Shown here piece after piece: positions 6,510-13,928 of a DNA stretch of 17,678 nucleotides. How positions within the stretch are numbered: position 1 is the stretch's first letter; each line of letters starts with the position of its first letter. A program made the position numbers and the translations under genes. This DNA comes from an uncultured Chromatiaceae bacterium. Its GTDB lineage: Bacteria > Pseudomonadota > Gammaproteobacteria > Enterobacterales > Alteromonadaceae. The stretch covers positions 1-17,678 of the forward strand of contig CAMLSF010000076.1 in NCBI GenBank assembly GCA_946482615.1. Direction: 5' to 3'. The notes under the pieces were generated by a model. The model was not told where the DNA came from. It did no database searches and saw nothing but the letters and a program-made list of their open reading frames with translations.

Positions 6510-7595
6510 TCAGGATGTTTTTAAACCCGGCTGGTACTGTAAAGCCTTCTGCCAGGCCATTTCCGCCTGTATAGGTTCGCCGTCTTGCTCAGCACAATAG
6601 GCTAAAGTCGCATACAGCACCGCATCTTCTTTGTGATCCCTTAACCAATGCTGCAGTTGTTTGCGCAACAAGACCACATGACGTTTTAACGGAATTTGCT
6701 TCAGTACAGCCCATACCAGGGGCAAGTCACTGTAGGCTAAGTTATCTACCAGCAGCTTTTCAGCCTGTTCAGCCTGACCTGCTTTCACTTTCGCCCAAAC
6801 CCGACCTAATACAGCGGCCATCGACTTACGCTCTTTCGACGGCAACGCCAGCCAATACTCACTGCTTTCATCAAACACACCCTGTGCTGCCAGATTACGG
6901 ATCACCTGCGGATAAATCTGGTAACGCTGTGCTTGCCACTGCGCTTTGGTAAACCACTTTTGTTCTATGGCTTTCAGTACAGTGTGAAAGACTTCGATAT
7001 TATGACCTGCGGCTAACAGCGCCTGAAAATACAAAGGCGCTAACAAAGGCGCATCGGCTGGGATCAGCATAGCAGGCTGCAATAACTCCAGTGCAGCTTT
7101 GGCCTGATTCTGGCGCAGCAACAAATCGGCTTTGACATAACAACTCTGAGCCTGGCTTACATCCAGCTGTTCGGCCAGTTGCATAGCTTTAGTGGCATGC
7201 CCGGCCTGCAAAGCGGCGTAGCAGGCCATACTCTGGCGCAACATAGTAAATTCAGGCATAGCGTCAGAACGGTCAAAATACTGTTCGGCATCCTGAAAAC
7301 GACCTGCAGCCAAGGCTAAAGCCGCTTGTTCGAAGGCCAAACGGGCTTTGCGCTGCTGACGGCCGCGAAACGGGTTTAAGGTCCAGTTACGGAAGCCTAA
7401 AAAGGGTCGTAAAATTCGTAACGTCAGCCATAACAAGGCCAGGCTTAACAGCAGAATGATGGCAAAACCCACCAGCGTCATTTCGATGGTCCATGGCCCC
7501 AGCACCAGCATCAGATAACCCGGATTCTGTGTCAGCCATGGTCCAAGCCACATGGCCGCAGCCAGCAGTAAAACCACCGTCAACAAACGGATCAT
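6510..7595 (-). CDS. hemY: HemY, TPR-containing haem-operon membrane protein
   Basis: Homologue of E. coli HemY, encoded with haem genes; its precise role in late haem synthesis is unsettled (it is not the HemY protoporphyrinogen oxidase of Bacillus). The 361 residues begin with two membrane segments (about 3-20 and 40-62) forming the HemY N-terminal domain. They are followed by a basic stretch (about 60-85) and a cytoplasmic array of helical, Ala/Leu/Gln-rich TPR-like repeats to the C-terminus. E. coli HemY is slightly longer (398). Its ATG overlaps the hemX stop by four bases (ATGA), and GGAG lies eight bases upstream. Confidence 0.92.
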   Translation of the reverse strand: MIRLLTVVLLLAAAMWLGPWLTQNPGYLMLVLGPWTIEMTLVGFAIILLLSLALLWLTLRILRPFLGFRNWTLNPFRGRQQRKARLAFEQAALALAAGRFQDAEQYFDRSDAMPEFTMLRQSMACYAALQAGHATKAMQLAEQLDVSQAQSCYVKADLLLRQNQAKAALELLQPAMLIPADAPLLAPLYFQALLAAGHNIEVFHTVLKAIEQKWFTKAQWQAQRYQIYPQVIRNLAAQGVFDESSEYWLALPSKERKSMAAVLGRVWAKVKAGQAEQAEKLLVDNLAYSDLPLVWAVLKQIPLKRHVVLLRKQLQHWLRDHKEDAVLYATLAYCAEQDGEPIQAEMAWQKALQYQPGLKTS

Positions 7596-8698
7596 GGCTG
7601 AATCTCCACCACAGTTTGACGCATCAGTTGATCAAGCACAGCGCTGGATTGCAAAGCGGCAGGCGCAGGAAAAGCTACATTCAAACCAGCCAGTTGGACT
7701 AATTGCTCCGATGCGGCACTGACGGATGGATCCACAGCAGCAAAATAACGCTGCAAGGTATCCATAGCTTGTTGCAATGCAGCCAGATAAAGCTCGCTTT
7801 GATATTTCATCGCGGCGAGTTCAGCCAGCAAGAGTTGCTGCTGCAAAGTGTTACGCAAACTCAGTTGCTCCCCTGCAGATAACACTGACAAATCTTCCGG
7901 CTGAGTTGGACGCACATGCACTAACGAACGCCAGAATGAATTCCAGTGCTGCAGTAAGGTGGTTTGCCAATCCGGACTTACAGCCACTTCAGGCTGACTG
8001 TCACCCAGTTCACGTTCGCTTTGACGCAAGGGTAAATCATGAACCGCCTTGCGCAGACTGGTTAATCCCAGCTGAATTTTGGCTAAGTCAGGTAAAGCAT
8101 TTTTCTCTAACTCTGCTACATCAGCCTGAATCGCCTGACGTAACGGCTGCATGCTGTTGTCCTGCAGTAAGGCCAACTGCTGTTCAGCGCCTTGCAATAA
8201 ACGTAAAGCCGCTGGCATGTCCTGCTCTAACCAGATTTTTTGCCCGGCCAGTTGCAACAACTGCTGAATTTGCCAGAGCTGCCAGGTGCGGCCATGACTT
8301 AACTGTTTTTTACTGTCCAGTTGCAACTGCAGCAGGGCCTGCTGCTGTTGCTGACTCAAAGCGTCTTGTTGTTTTTGCTGATCCAACACCAAGGCCAGTT
8401 GCTGCTGCACTTGATCGGTCAGTTGCTGATGTTGCTGTTTACCTTGTTCGTTTTGTTGCTCTTGCTGCTGTTGCAATACCTGCTGTTGTTGCTGCAATTC
8501 AGACCATTGAGGCCATAACCACCAGGCCGCTGCCGCTATACCAGCCAGCAAAACCAGGTTCAGCAATAAAGACAACCAGGCAATGGCACGGCCTGTTTTG
8601 GCAGATGACAAAGGAGCGTTTTTGTTTGATTCTTTGTTAACCTGTTCTTTGGAAAGGGGAGATTCAGAGGCAGTAACAGCCACCGGCGTATCAGTCAT
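7592..8698 (-). CDS. hemX: HemX, haem-operon membrane protein with Gln-rich coiled coil
   Basis: HemX-family protein (PF04375 type), often labelled uroporphyrinogen-III C-methyltransferase although enzyme activity is unproven. The 368 residues have a short charged N-terminus, one membrane span at about 38-62, then a glutamine-rich coiled coil at 66-130 (31 Gln in 65 residues by my count), then an alpha-helical C-terminal domain with the conserved W-x-LWQIQQLLQLA region near 139. This single-span layout means the bulk is periplasmic. Its ATG at 8698 overlaps hemD by eight bases, with GAGGA seven bases upstream. E. coli HemX has 393 residues. The Gln repeats create long spurious open frames on the opposite strand. 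Confidence 0.92.
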   Translation of the reverse strand: MTDTPVAVTASESPLSKEQVNKESNKNAPLSSAKTGRAIAWLSLLLNLVLLAGIAAAAWWLWPQWSELQQQQQVLQQQQEQQNEQGKQQHQQLTDQVQQQLALVLDQQKQQDALSQQQQQALLQLQLDSKKQLSHGRTWQLWQIQQLLQLAGQKIWLEQDMPAALRLLQGAEQQLALLQDNSMQPLRQAIQADVAELEKNALPDLAKIQLGLTSLRKAVHDLPLRQSERELGDSQPEVAVSPDWQTTLLQHWNSFWRSLVHVRPTQPEDLSVLSAGEQLSLRNTLQQQLLLAELAAMKYQSELYLAALQQAMDTLQRYFAAVDPSVSAASEQLVQLAGLNVAFPAPAALQSSAVLDQLMRQTVVEIQP

Positions 8699-9461
8699 GA
8701 CAAGTTCCTCTTAACTGGCAAATAGCCTCCAGTAACGCCTGATCATTGGCACTGGCTGACAAATAAATACGGGATGCGTCTATCCCAAGTTCTATCGCGG
8801 CCTCTTTCATCCGCGGACTGACCATAATCCATAGCTGTTGCTGCAACCAGCCATGTTGCTCTTTGGGCAGTAACTCAAAAATAAGCTGTAAAATTTCGTT
8901 GCTGGTGACCACAATACATTGAATATGCTGCTGACGCCACTGGTCCGACAAGCTTTGACCATCTAAAGGCAAAGGCACACGGCGATAACTTTGCACATAA
9001 TGGACATGGGCACCACGCTGCAATAAGCCTTTTTTAATCAGCTCACGGCCTGCATTGCCCCGCACTATCACTATGTGTTTATCGGCAACATCCTGCAGCT
9101 CTGATAAAGCAAGCACCCCTTCGCTGCGCTGATCCTGTGGTACCAACACCTGGCGGCCACTGCATTTTTCCAGCACTGTGGCTGTGGTAGTACCAACAGC
9201 TATTAATGGCGCTGTGATCTTTTTGCAATCGTATTGTTGTTGCAGGCAACTGACGGCGCTGACACTGACAAAAATGACCTGATCGGCTTGTTCCAGCAAG
9301 GTGCCTGCTTTGGGTTTTAACGGCACTAACTGGGTGGTGATCAAAGGCTGATACAAATACGGCACTGCCAGTTCATCTAAACTGGCCAGCAACTGATCCG
9401 CTTTACCCGCTGGTCTGGTGATCAGTACAGGGCTCAGAGGATCCAGCAGTGGAGTAGTCAC
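8691..9461 (-). CDS. hemD: Uroporphyrinogen-III synthase
   Basis: Cyclises and isomerises hydroxymethylbilane to uroporphyrinogen III, the branch point for haem, sirohaem and cobalamin. The family is poorly conserved, but the 256-residue length (E. coli 246), the N-terminal VLITRPAGKA strand-loop near residue 12, the VSVSAV segment in the first lobe, the IVVTSNEIL segment near 183 and the position between hemC and hemX identify it. The start is GTG at 9461, five bases after the hemC stop; no ATG is available before the conserved N-terminal strand. The Shine-Dalgarno (AGG at about 12 bases) is poor, suggesting translational coupling to hemC. Confidence 0.93.
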   Translation of the reverse strand: MTTPLLDPLSPVLITRPAGKADQLLASLDELAVPYLYQPLITTQLVPLKPKAGTLLEQADQVIFVSVSAVSCLQQQYDCKKITAPLIAVGTTTATVLEKCSGRQVLVPQDQRSEGVLALSELQDVADKHIVIVRGNAGRELIKKGLLQRGAHVHYVQSYRRVPLPLDGQSLSDQWRQQHIQCIVVTSNEILQLIFELLPKEQHGWLQQQLWIMVSPRMKEAAIELGIDASRIYLSASANDQALLEAICQLRGTCHD

Positions 9462-9466
9462 GTCTA

Positions 9467-10393
9467 TCAGGCCTGGCGATACACGGCATCTAAAATGCGA
9501 TCTGCACCCAACGCCAGCAATTGTTCAGCCAGTTGAGTCCCTAACTGCTCAGCTTCTGTGGCCTTGCCTTTGATTTCTGAGCGTAAAATTTCAGAACCAT
9601 CCAGCTGTCCGACCAAACCACGCAACCAAAGTTCATTTTGATTCAGCACAGCAAAAGCGCCGATAGGCACCTGACACCCCCCCTGCAGTTTGCGGTTCAT
9701 TGCCCGCTCGGCCAACACACAAATGCGGGTTTCTTTATGCTCCAGCGGCGCCAATAACTGTTGTACTTTCAGATCATCAGTACGGCATTCAATACCTACA
9801 GCGCCCTGACCATTGGCCGGCAAACTGCTATCCACAGCTAAAAAGCTGGCAATACGCCCTTCAAAACCTAAACGTATTAAACCCGCCGAAGCCAGAATAA
9901 TGGCGTCAAACTCACCTGCATCCAGCTTGGCCAGACGGGTATTGACGTTGCCACGTAAATCTTTGATCTGTAAGTCGGGTCTGATGGCTTTAATTTGGCA
10001 CTGACGGCGTAAACTTGAAGTACCTACCACAGCCCCTTGCGGCAAATCCGCCAGCTGTTGGTAAGAATTAGAGACAAAAGCATCACGCGGGTCTTCACGC
10101 CGGCAAATGGTGTGCAGCATCAGGCCTTCAGGAAAATCGACCGGCACATCTTTCATGCTATGGACTGCTATATCGGCCCGGCCTTCCAGCATGGCGGTTT
10201 CCAGCTCTTTGACAAACAAACCTTTGCCACCAATTTTGGCTAATGGAGTATCCAGAATTTTATCGCCCTGAGTCGACATAGGCACCAGCTCAACCTGTAA
10301 GCCCGGGTGAGCCGCTTCCAGTTCAGCTTTAACAAAATTGGCTTGCCATAAAGCTAAAGCACTTTTGCGGGTGGCAATGCGGACAAGGTTCAT
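9467..10393 (-). CDS. hemC: Porphobilinogen deaminase (hydroxymethylbilane synthase)
   Basis: Polymerises four porphobilinogen units into hydroxymethylbilane. The 308-residue protein shows every landmark: [13 protein letters not shown] near the N-terminus, HSMKDVP at 78-84 with catalytic D82, GTSSLRRQ at 124-131, LRGNVNTRL at 146-154, and [10 protein letters not shown] with C240, which carries the dipyrromethane cofactor. Length equals that of the family (E. coli 313). The ATG at 10393 has a strong AAGGAG six bases upstream. It is the first gene of hemCDXY. Upstream lies an ERIC-like palindrome and then a same-strand DUF2914 gene; a -10-like TATACT at the palindrome edge (about 10471-10476) could start transcription, but this is weak. 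Confidence 0.98.
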   Translation of the reverse strand: MNLVRIATRKSALALWQANFVKAELEAAHPGLQVELVPMSTQGDKILDTPLAKIGGKGLFVKELETAMLEGRADIAVHSMKDVPVDFPEGLMLHTICRREDPRDAFVSNSYQQLADLPQGAVVGTSSLRRQCQIKAIRPDLQIKDLRGNVNTRLAKLDAGEFDAIILASAGLIRLGFEGRIASFLAVDSSLPANGQGAVGIECRTDDLKVQQLLAPLEHKETRICVLAERAMNRKLQGGCQVPIGAFAVLNQNELWLRGLVGQLDGSEILRSEIKGKATEAEQLGTQLAEQLLALGADRILDAVYRQA

Positions 10394-10472
10394 AGGTACT
10401 CCTTAATACAGCGGAAAACAGCAGCAACGGCACGATCATAAAGGCTGGGCTGCCTGAAAATGCCACCTAGTA

Positions 10473-10600
10473 TATACCCAAAGTAATTGGAGTTGCAGCG
10501 CGGCGACAAGTGATTGAGACCCCAGGAGCATAGTTGTCCTATGTGACTGGGGCGCAAGCACGCAGGCAACAAAGCTGCAGCTCCAAGGACGAAGGGGATG
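10473..10600. repeat. ERIC-like palindromic intergenic repeat
   Basis: A 128-base imperfect palindrome starting TATACCC. Terminal arms at 10473-10499 and 10574-10600 are imperfect inverted repeats sharing TTGGAG and TGCAGC blocks. The centre (10520-10552) is perfectly symmetric: CCCCAG, GAG, CATAG, TTGTC loop, CTATG, TGA, CTGGGG. Length, the TATACCC end, the GTTGCAG block and the central CCCCAGGAG...GTGACTGGGG match my recollection of the 127-bp ERIC (enterobacterial repetitive intergenic consensus) family, also known from Vibrio. The right end meets the stop codon (10601-10603) of the DUF2914 gene exactly. In RNA it would fold into a long hairpin between that gene and hemC. Confidence 0.85.
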
Positions 10601-11386
10601 CTATTGATAATGAAAGTGATGGCTAAATAATAGATTTTGTTGTGGATCAAGGATTTCGACCCGCCATTCGCCTTTTTGGCTGGCGTCGAATTCTTTTCTG
10701 CTGTAGGTACGCCAGTAATCCAGTTTGACCGGCAGTTTAATCCGGGTCATCAGTTTGCCTTCGTAATACCAGCGATGTTCTATGCTCTGACCATTTAAAC
10801 CTTTGACTTCAGAATACAAAGCCAGCTGTGGTATTGCAGCAGCGTCAATCTGTTCACCTAAACTGCGGGCCTTGGCTGAAGGCGTTTCATTAGTCAGCAG
10901 TACCAGTCTCAGTATGCCGGAATCTGCAGAAAATAATGCTGCGCCAGTGTCTTTCTGCACTGCTGCAATGAACGCAGTGTCAGTTGCTGCAGGCGGCGCT
11001 GCCAAAGCTTCGTTAGATGACAGCGGCGCTTCCGCCGCTTTTGCAGCGTCAGTCGCAGCAATTCCGCTGCCTGCAGCTTTATCAGCTTGTGGTTCAGGAT
11101 TTTGCTGCACAGCTTCTAACACCAGCTCAGGTGTCGCAACTTCAATAGATTCGGCGGTTATCACCACAGGAGCAGTTTCAGCCACTGGGCTAATCACGAC
11201 ATCAGGTGAGTCCACATTTAACCAGCCATACAACAGCAGGGCAGCAGCACAAAGCGTCAAAGCTGCACCGGCAATACGACGCCAATGCCAGTGTTGCTCT
11301 GTGGTTGGCTCAGGTAAATCAGCAGAAGGCGCTGCAGTAGCGCCCAGACTGACCCGAACCACCAGTTTTTCCTGTGTTGTTGTCAC
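10601..11386 (-). CDS. DUF2914 domain membrane-anchored protein
   Basis: Function unknown. With the GTG at 11386 it has 261 residues: a short N-terminal cytoplasmic part, one membrane span (about residues 37-58) preceded by a Trp/Arg motif (WHWRR), a long Ala/Pro/Glu-rich low-complexity region, and a C-terminal DUF2914-type domain of about 65 residues with HRWYYEGKLM, YWRTYSRK and GEWRVEILD motifs. The C-terminal domain is probably periplasmic. An in-frame GTG two codons upstream (11392) is an alternative; a start at 11449 would overlap the esterase gene by 47 bases and is unlikely. It follows the esterase gene by 16 bases, so they are probably co-transcribed. The 3' end abuts the ERIC-like repeat. 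Confidence 0.82.
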   Translation of the reverse strand: MTTTQEKLVVRVSLGATAAPSADLPEPTTEQHWHWRRIAGAALTLCAAALLLYGWLNVDSPDVVISPVAETAPVVITAESIEVATPELVLEAVQQNPEPQADKAAGSGIAATDAAKAAEAPLSSNEALAAPPAATDTAFIAAVQKDTGAALFSADSGILRLVLLTNETPSAKARSLGEQIDAAAIPQLALYSEVKGLNGQSIEHRWYYEGKLMTRIKLPVKLDYWRTYSRKEFDASQKGEWRVEILDPQQNLLFSHHFHYQ

Positions 11387-11402
11387 TTTCACTATTCCAT
11401 TT

Positions 11403-12074
11403 TTAAAGTGCTGGTAATTGCTGCTGAATAAAACGGCTGATATCGGCAATTTGTTGTGGACAGACGCTATGACCCATACGGTATTCGGCCCAGTTCAGAT
11501 TAAAACCGGCAAATTTCAGTGCATTAAAAGCCGCCTGACCAGCGCTGTAAGGCACCACTTCATCATGAGTGCCATGATTCATCAGCACAGCAGTGCTTTT
11601 GTTTGCACCTGTCATTTCTTCTTTTAACTTGCCCGGCACAGCCATATAAGTGGACAGTGCCATCACACCGGCCAGTTTATAAGGCAAACGAGGCAGCAGG
11701 TGTAAGGCAATCACACCACCCTGACTAAAACCTGCCAGCAGAATACGATGGGCAGGTATGCCCTGCTCTATCAGTTTGTCGATCAGCGCTGTGACTGCGG
11801 TTGCAGACTCCCGCACACCGGTTTCGTCTGCTCTGTCGTTTAAATCCCAGGTTTTAATATCGTACCAGCCGCGCATCTGCATACCACCGTTAATAGTGAT
11901 AGGACGCACTGGTGCATGAGGGAATAAAAACCGGATACCAGAGCTTTTTGGTAACCGTAATTCCGGCACTATAGGGGCAAAACCATCACCCGAATCGCCT
12001 AAACCATGTAACCAGACCACAGCAGCGTCAGCCTGAGCTGCGGGTTTTACATCAACAAAAGGAAGTAACGCCAT
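11403..12074 (-). CDS. Carboxylesterase / acyl-protein thioesterase-like alpha/beta hydrolase
   Basis: Soluble alpha/beta hydrolase of the phospholipase/carboxylesterase family (223 residues, the usual size). Motifs: LHGLGDSGDGF at 22-32 (oxyanion region), GFSQGG at 115-120 with nucleophile S117, HGTHDEVVP at 167-175 with D171, and MGHSV at 200-204 with H202. No signal peptide, so cytoplasmic. The family hydrolyses short- to medium-chain esters, and some members deacylate proteins; the natural substrate cannot be read from sequence. The ATG at 12074 has AGAAG upstream. It lies between cyaY (40 bases upstream, same strand) and the DUF2914 gene, in the interval where E. coli has cyaA. Confidence 0.92.
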   Translation of the reverse strand: MALLPFVDVKPAAQADAAVVWLHGLGDSGDGFAPIVPELRLPKSSGIRFLFPHAPVRPITINGGMQMRGWYDIKTWDLNDRADETGVRESATAVTALIDKLIEQGIPAHRILLAGFSQGGVIALHLLPRLPYKLAGVMALSTYMAVPGKLKEEMTGANKSTAVLMNHGTHDEVVPYSAGQAAFNALKFAGFNLNWAEYRMGHSVCPQQIADISRFIQQQLPAL

Positions 12075-12114
12075 TATTCTTCTCTATTACTCAGGGTAGA
12101 TAGCAAAAGCCAAT

Positions 12115-12438
12115 TTACGAGTTATCGGCCAGCTTTACATTTTGACCAGACTGTTTGCTAAAGGCATCGGAAATTAACGCCCAGAACTCAGCACCAGTCC
12201 TGTTATCAATCCAGACACCGTCTTTTAATTCAAAATGATGGCCATTAAATTTAGTCGCCACCCACAGCTGATGCAGCGGAGGTTGTTTATTAATAATCAC
12301 CTTGCTGCCTTCAGGAAAACTGATACTTAACAAACCACCGTGCGACTCATAATCCAGATCCAGGTCCAATGCTTCTATTGCATCTTCCACTGCAAGCAGC
12401 ACCTGATCGGTCAGTTCGTCATATTCTACGTCATTCAT
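12115..12438 (-). CDS. cyaY: Frataxin-like iron-sulfur assembly protein
   Basis: Bacterial frataxin, an iron-binding regulator of IscS-dependent iron-sulfur cluster assembly. The 107 residues match E. coli CyaY (106) throughout: the MND start, an acidic first helix (residues 2-30, many Asp/Glu), GGLLSISFPEGSKVIINKQPPL in the beta sheet, HQLWVATK, and the GAEFWALI C-terminal helix. The ATG at 12438 is chosen over a longer upstream frame because it matches the family start and has AGGTG eight bases upstream. It is divergent from lptM, sharing a 72-base promoter region. Confidence 0.97.
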   Translation of the reverse strand: MNDVEYDELTDQVLLAVEDAIEALDLDLDYESHGGLLSISFPEGSKVIINKQPPLHQLWVATKFNGHHFELKDGVWIDNRTGAEFWALISDAFSKQSGQNVKLADNS

Positions 12439-12451
12439 CGGTTTCACCTGT

Positions 12452-12479
12452 TTGCTTTTGCTGTTAAGGATGCGATTAT
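12452..12479 (+). promoter_or_regulatory. lptM-lysA-dapF operon promoter
   Basis: TTGCTT (12452-12457) and GATTAT (12474-12479) are 16 bases apart on the plus strand, with a predicted start about 25 bases before the lptM ATG. It overlaps the -10 box of the divergent cyaY promoter, so the two polymerases could compete. The boxes are moderate matches. Confidence 0.4.
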
Positions 12480-12503
12480 AGAGCGCAAAATAATTAATGA
12501 AAT
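12474..12503 (-). promoter_or_regulatory. cyaY promoter
   Basis: On the minus strand a perfect -10 box TATAAT (12475-12480) is preceded after 17 bases by a poor -35 match, ATTTCA (12498-12503). The start point would be about 30 bases before the cyaY ATG. The same bases form the -10 region of the lptM promoter on the other strand. Confidence 0.5.
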
Positions 12504-12510
12504 AAAAACC

Positions 12511-12678
12511 ATGAATACAAAGCGACAAAGACTGGTGTGCATCCTGTTGCTCAGCCAATGGTTACTGGCCTGTGGCCAAAAAGGTCCTTTGACATTACCT
12601 CAAACCCCACAACCTAATAAAGCGCAGGCAGAACAACCAGCGCCAGCCGATCAGCCAGTAGTTTCAAAGGAACAGTAG
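12511..12678 (+). CDS. lptM: LPS-assembly lipoprotein LptM (YifL-like)
   Basis: A 55-residue lipoprotein. The signal peptide (basic MNTKRQR, hydrophobic 8-18) ends in lipobox LLAC with C21 as the lipidated residue. The mature protein begins CGQKGPL, the signature of the LptM/YifL family, and continues as a Pro/Gln/Ala-rich, probably disordered tail. In E. coli LptM binds the LptDE translocon and promotes correct disulfide formation in LptD at the outer membrane. The ATG at 12511 gives the correct signal peptide; longer upstream frames run into cyaY antisense. Its TAG stop overlaps the GTG of lysA by one base. Adjacency to cyaY and dapF matches E. coli. Confidence 0.93.
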   Translation: MNTKRQRLVCILLLSQWLLACGQKGPLTLPQTPQPNKAQAEQPAPADQPVVSKEQ

Positions 12679-13928
12679 TGGATTACTTTAATTATCAGAA
12701 TCAGAACTTATTTGCCGAAGGTGTTGCGTTAGCCGATATTGCCGCAGAATTTGGCACGCCCACTTATGTTTATTCCCGCGCCACCATAGAGCGCCATTAC
12801 AAAGCTTTTGCTGAAGCTGCGCCCAGCCGGGATTTACTCGTTTGTTACGCGGTCAAAGCCAACAGCAATATAGCCCTGCTTAACCTTTTGGCCCGCCTTG
12901 GCAGTGGTTTTGACATAGTGTCTGAAGGTGAACTACGCCGCGTTTTGCAAGCCGGTGGCGATGCGAAAAAAGTCGTATTCTCTGGTGTAGGTAAATCAGT
13001 GACTGAAATTGAGTTTGCCCTGCAAACCGGCATTAAGTGTTTTAACGTCGAATCTATTCCTGAGCTGGAACGTATTCAGCAGGTGGCCAGCCGGCTAAAT
13101 ATCATTGCGCCCATTTCTATTCGGGTAAACCCGGATATAGACGCCAAAACCCATCCTTATATTTCTACTGGCTTAAAAGCCAATAAGTTTGGCATCGACA
13201 TTAACGATGCGCTGGCCATGTACCAGCAAGCCGATGCCGCTTCGCATTTAAAAGTTTGTGGTGTGGATTGTCATATCGGCTCACAGCTGACCGAAACCCA
13301 GCCGTTTTTAGATGCTCTGGATAAATTACTGGCATTGATCGACAAATTAGCTGCAGCAGGTATTCACCTGAGTCATATCGATATAGGCGGTGGTTTAGGT
13401 GTGCCTTACGATGGCGAAACACCACCCCATCCGGCTGAATACGCCGCTAAAGTGGTTGAAAAACTGGCGGCTTATCCGCAGTTATCACTGATTTTTGAAC
13501 CGGGCCGCGCCATTATGGCCAATGCCGGTGTACTGCTGACTAAAGTAGAATATTTAAAACCGGGGCAGGAAAAGCATTTTGCTATTGTTGATGCGGCGAT
13601 GAACGACTTGATTCGCCCGGCACTGTACAGTGCATGGCAGGCTATTATTCCGGTGCAGCAAAAAGCTGAAATTCCTGCTGTGACTTACGATGTGGTAGGT
13701 CCGGTTTGTGAAACAGGTGATTTCCTCGGTAAAGACCGTGCTTTAGCGGTAGAGCCAGGTGATTTACTGGTGGTGCGCTCAGCAGGTGCTTATGGTTTTA
13801 CCATGAGTTCCAACTACAACAGCAGACCCAGAGCCGCCGAAGTGCTGGTGGATGGTGACCGTAGCTATTTAGTCCGCCAGCGTGAACAATGGCAGGACCT
13901 GTGGCGCGGTGAACAGTTGGTACCCTGA
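12678..13928 (+). CDS. lysA: Diaminopimelate decarboxylase
   Basis: PLP enzyme converting meso-diaminopimelate to lysine, the last step of the pathway. The 416 residues contain YAVKAN with the PLP lysine K60, HIGSQ at 199-203, the phosphate-binding GGGLGVPY at 237-244, EPGRAIMANAG at 274-284, and GPVCETGDFLGKDR with active-site C344 near the subunit interface. Length is standard (about 415-420). The start is GTG at 12678, with AAGGA six bases upstream and one base shared with the lptM stop. The following dapF supplies its substrate, so the pair forms a metabolic unit. E. coli lacks lysA at this site, whereas I recall this order in other gammaproteobacteria. Confidence 0.98.
   Translation: MDYFNYQNQNLFAEGVALADIAAEFGTPTYVYSRATIERHYKAFAEAAPSRDLLVCYAVKANSNIALLNLLARLGSGFDIVSEGELRRVLQAGGDAKKVVFSGVGKSVTEIEFALQTGIKCFNVESIPELERIQQVASRLNIIAPISIRVNPDIDAKTHPYISTGLKANKFGIDINDALAMYQQADAASHLKVCGVDCHIGSQLTETQPFLDALDKLLALIDKLAAAGIHLSHIDIGGGLGVPYDGETPPHPAEYAAKVVEKLAAYPQLSLIFEPGRAIMANAGVLLTKVEYLKPGQEKHFAIVDAAMNDLIRPALYSAWQAIIPVQQKAEIPAVTYDVVGPVCETGDFLGKDRALAVEPGDLLVVRSAGAYGFTMSSNYNSRPRAAEVLVDGDRSYLVRQREQWQDLWRGEQLVP

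Noticed and set aside
7777..8640. Long plus-strand open frame (287 codons) opposite hemX
   Set aside because: It lies wholly antisense to a well-supported hemX. The Gln-rich CAG/CAA codons of hemX remove stop codons from the opposite strand. Its product shows no recognisable domain and there is no convincing ribosome-binding site.
10390..10650. Minus-strand open frame (86 codons) before hemC
   Set aside because: Most of it is a translation of the ERIC-like palindrome, and it overlaps the 3' end of the DUF2914 gene and the hemC start. Repeat elements of this type commonly yield such spurious frames.
10803..11417. Plus-strand open frame (204 codons) opposite the DUF2914 gene
   Set aside because: It is antisense to the Ala-rich low-complexity region, where GCN-rich codons keep the opposite frame open. 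The composition (Ala/Ser/Val) is that of a shadow frame.
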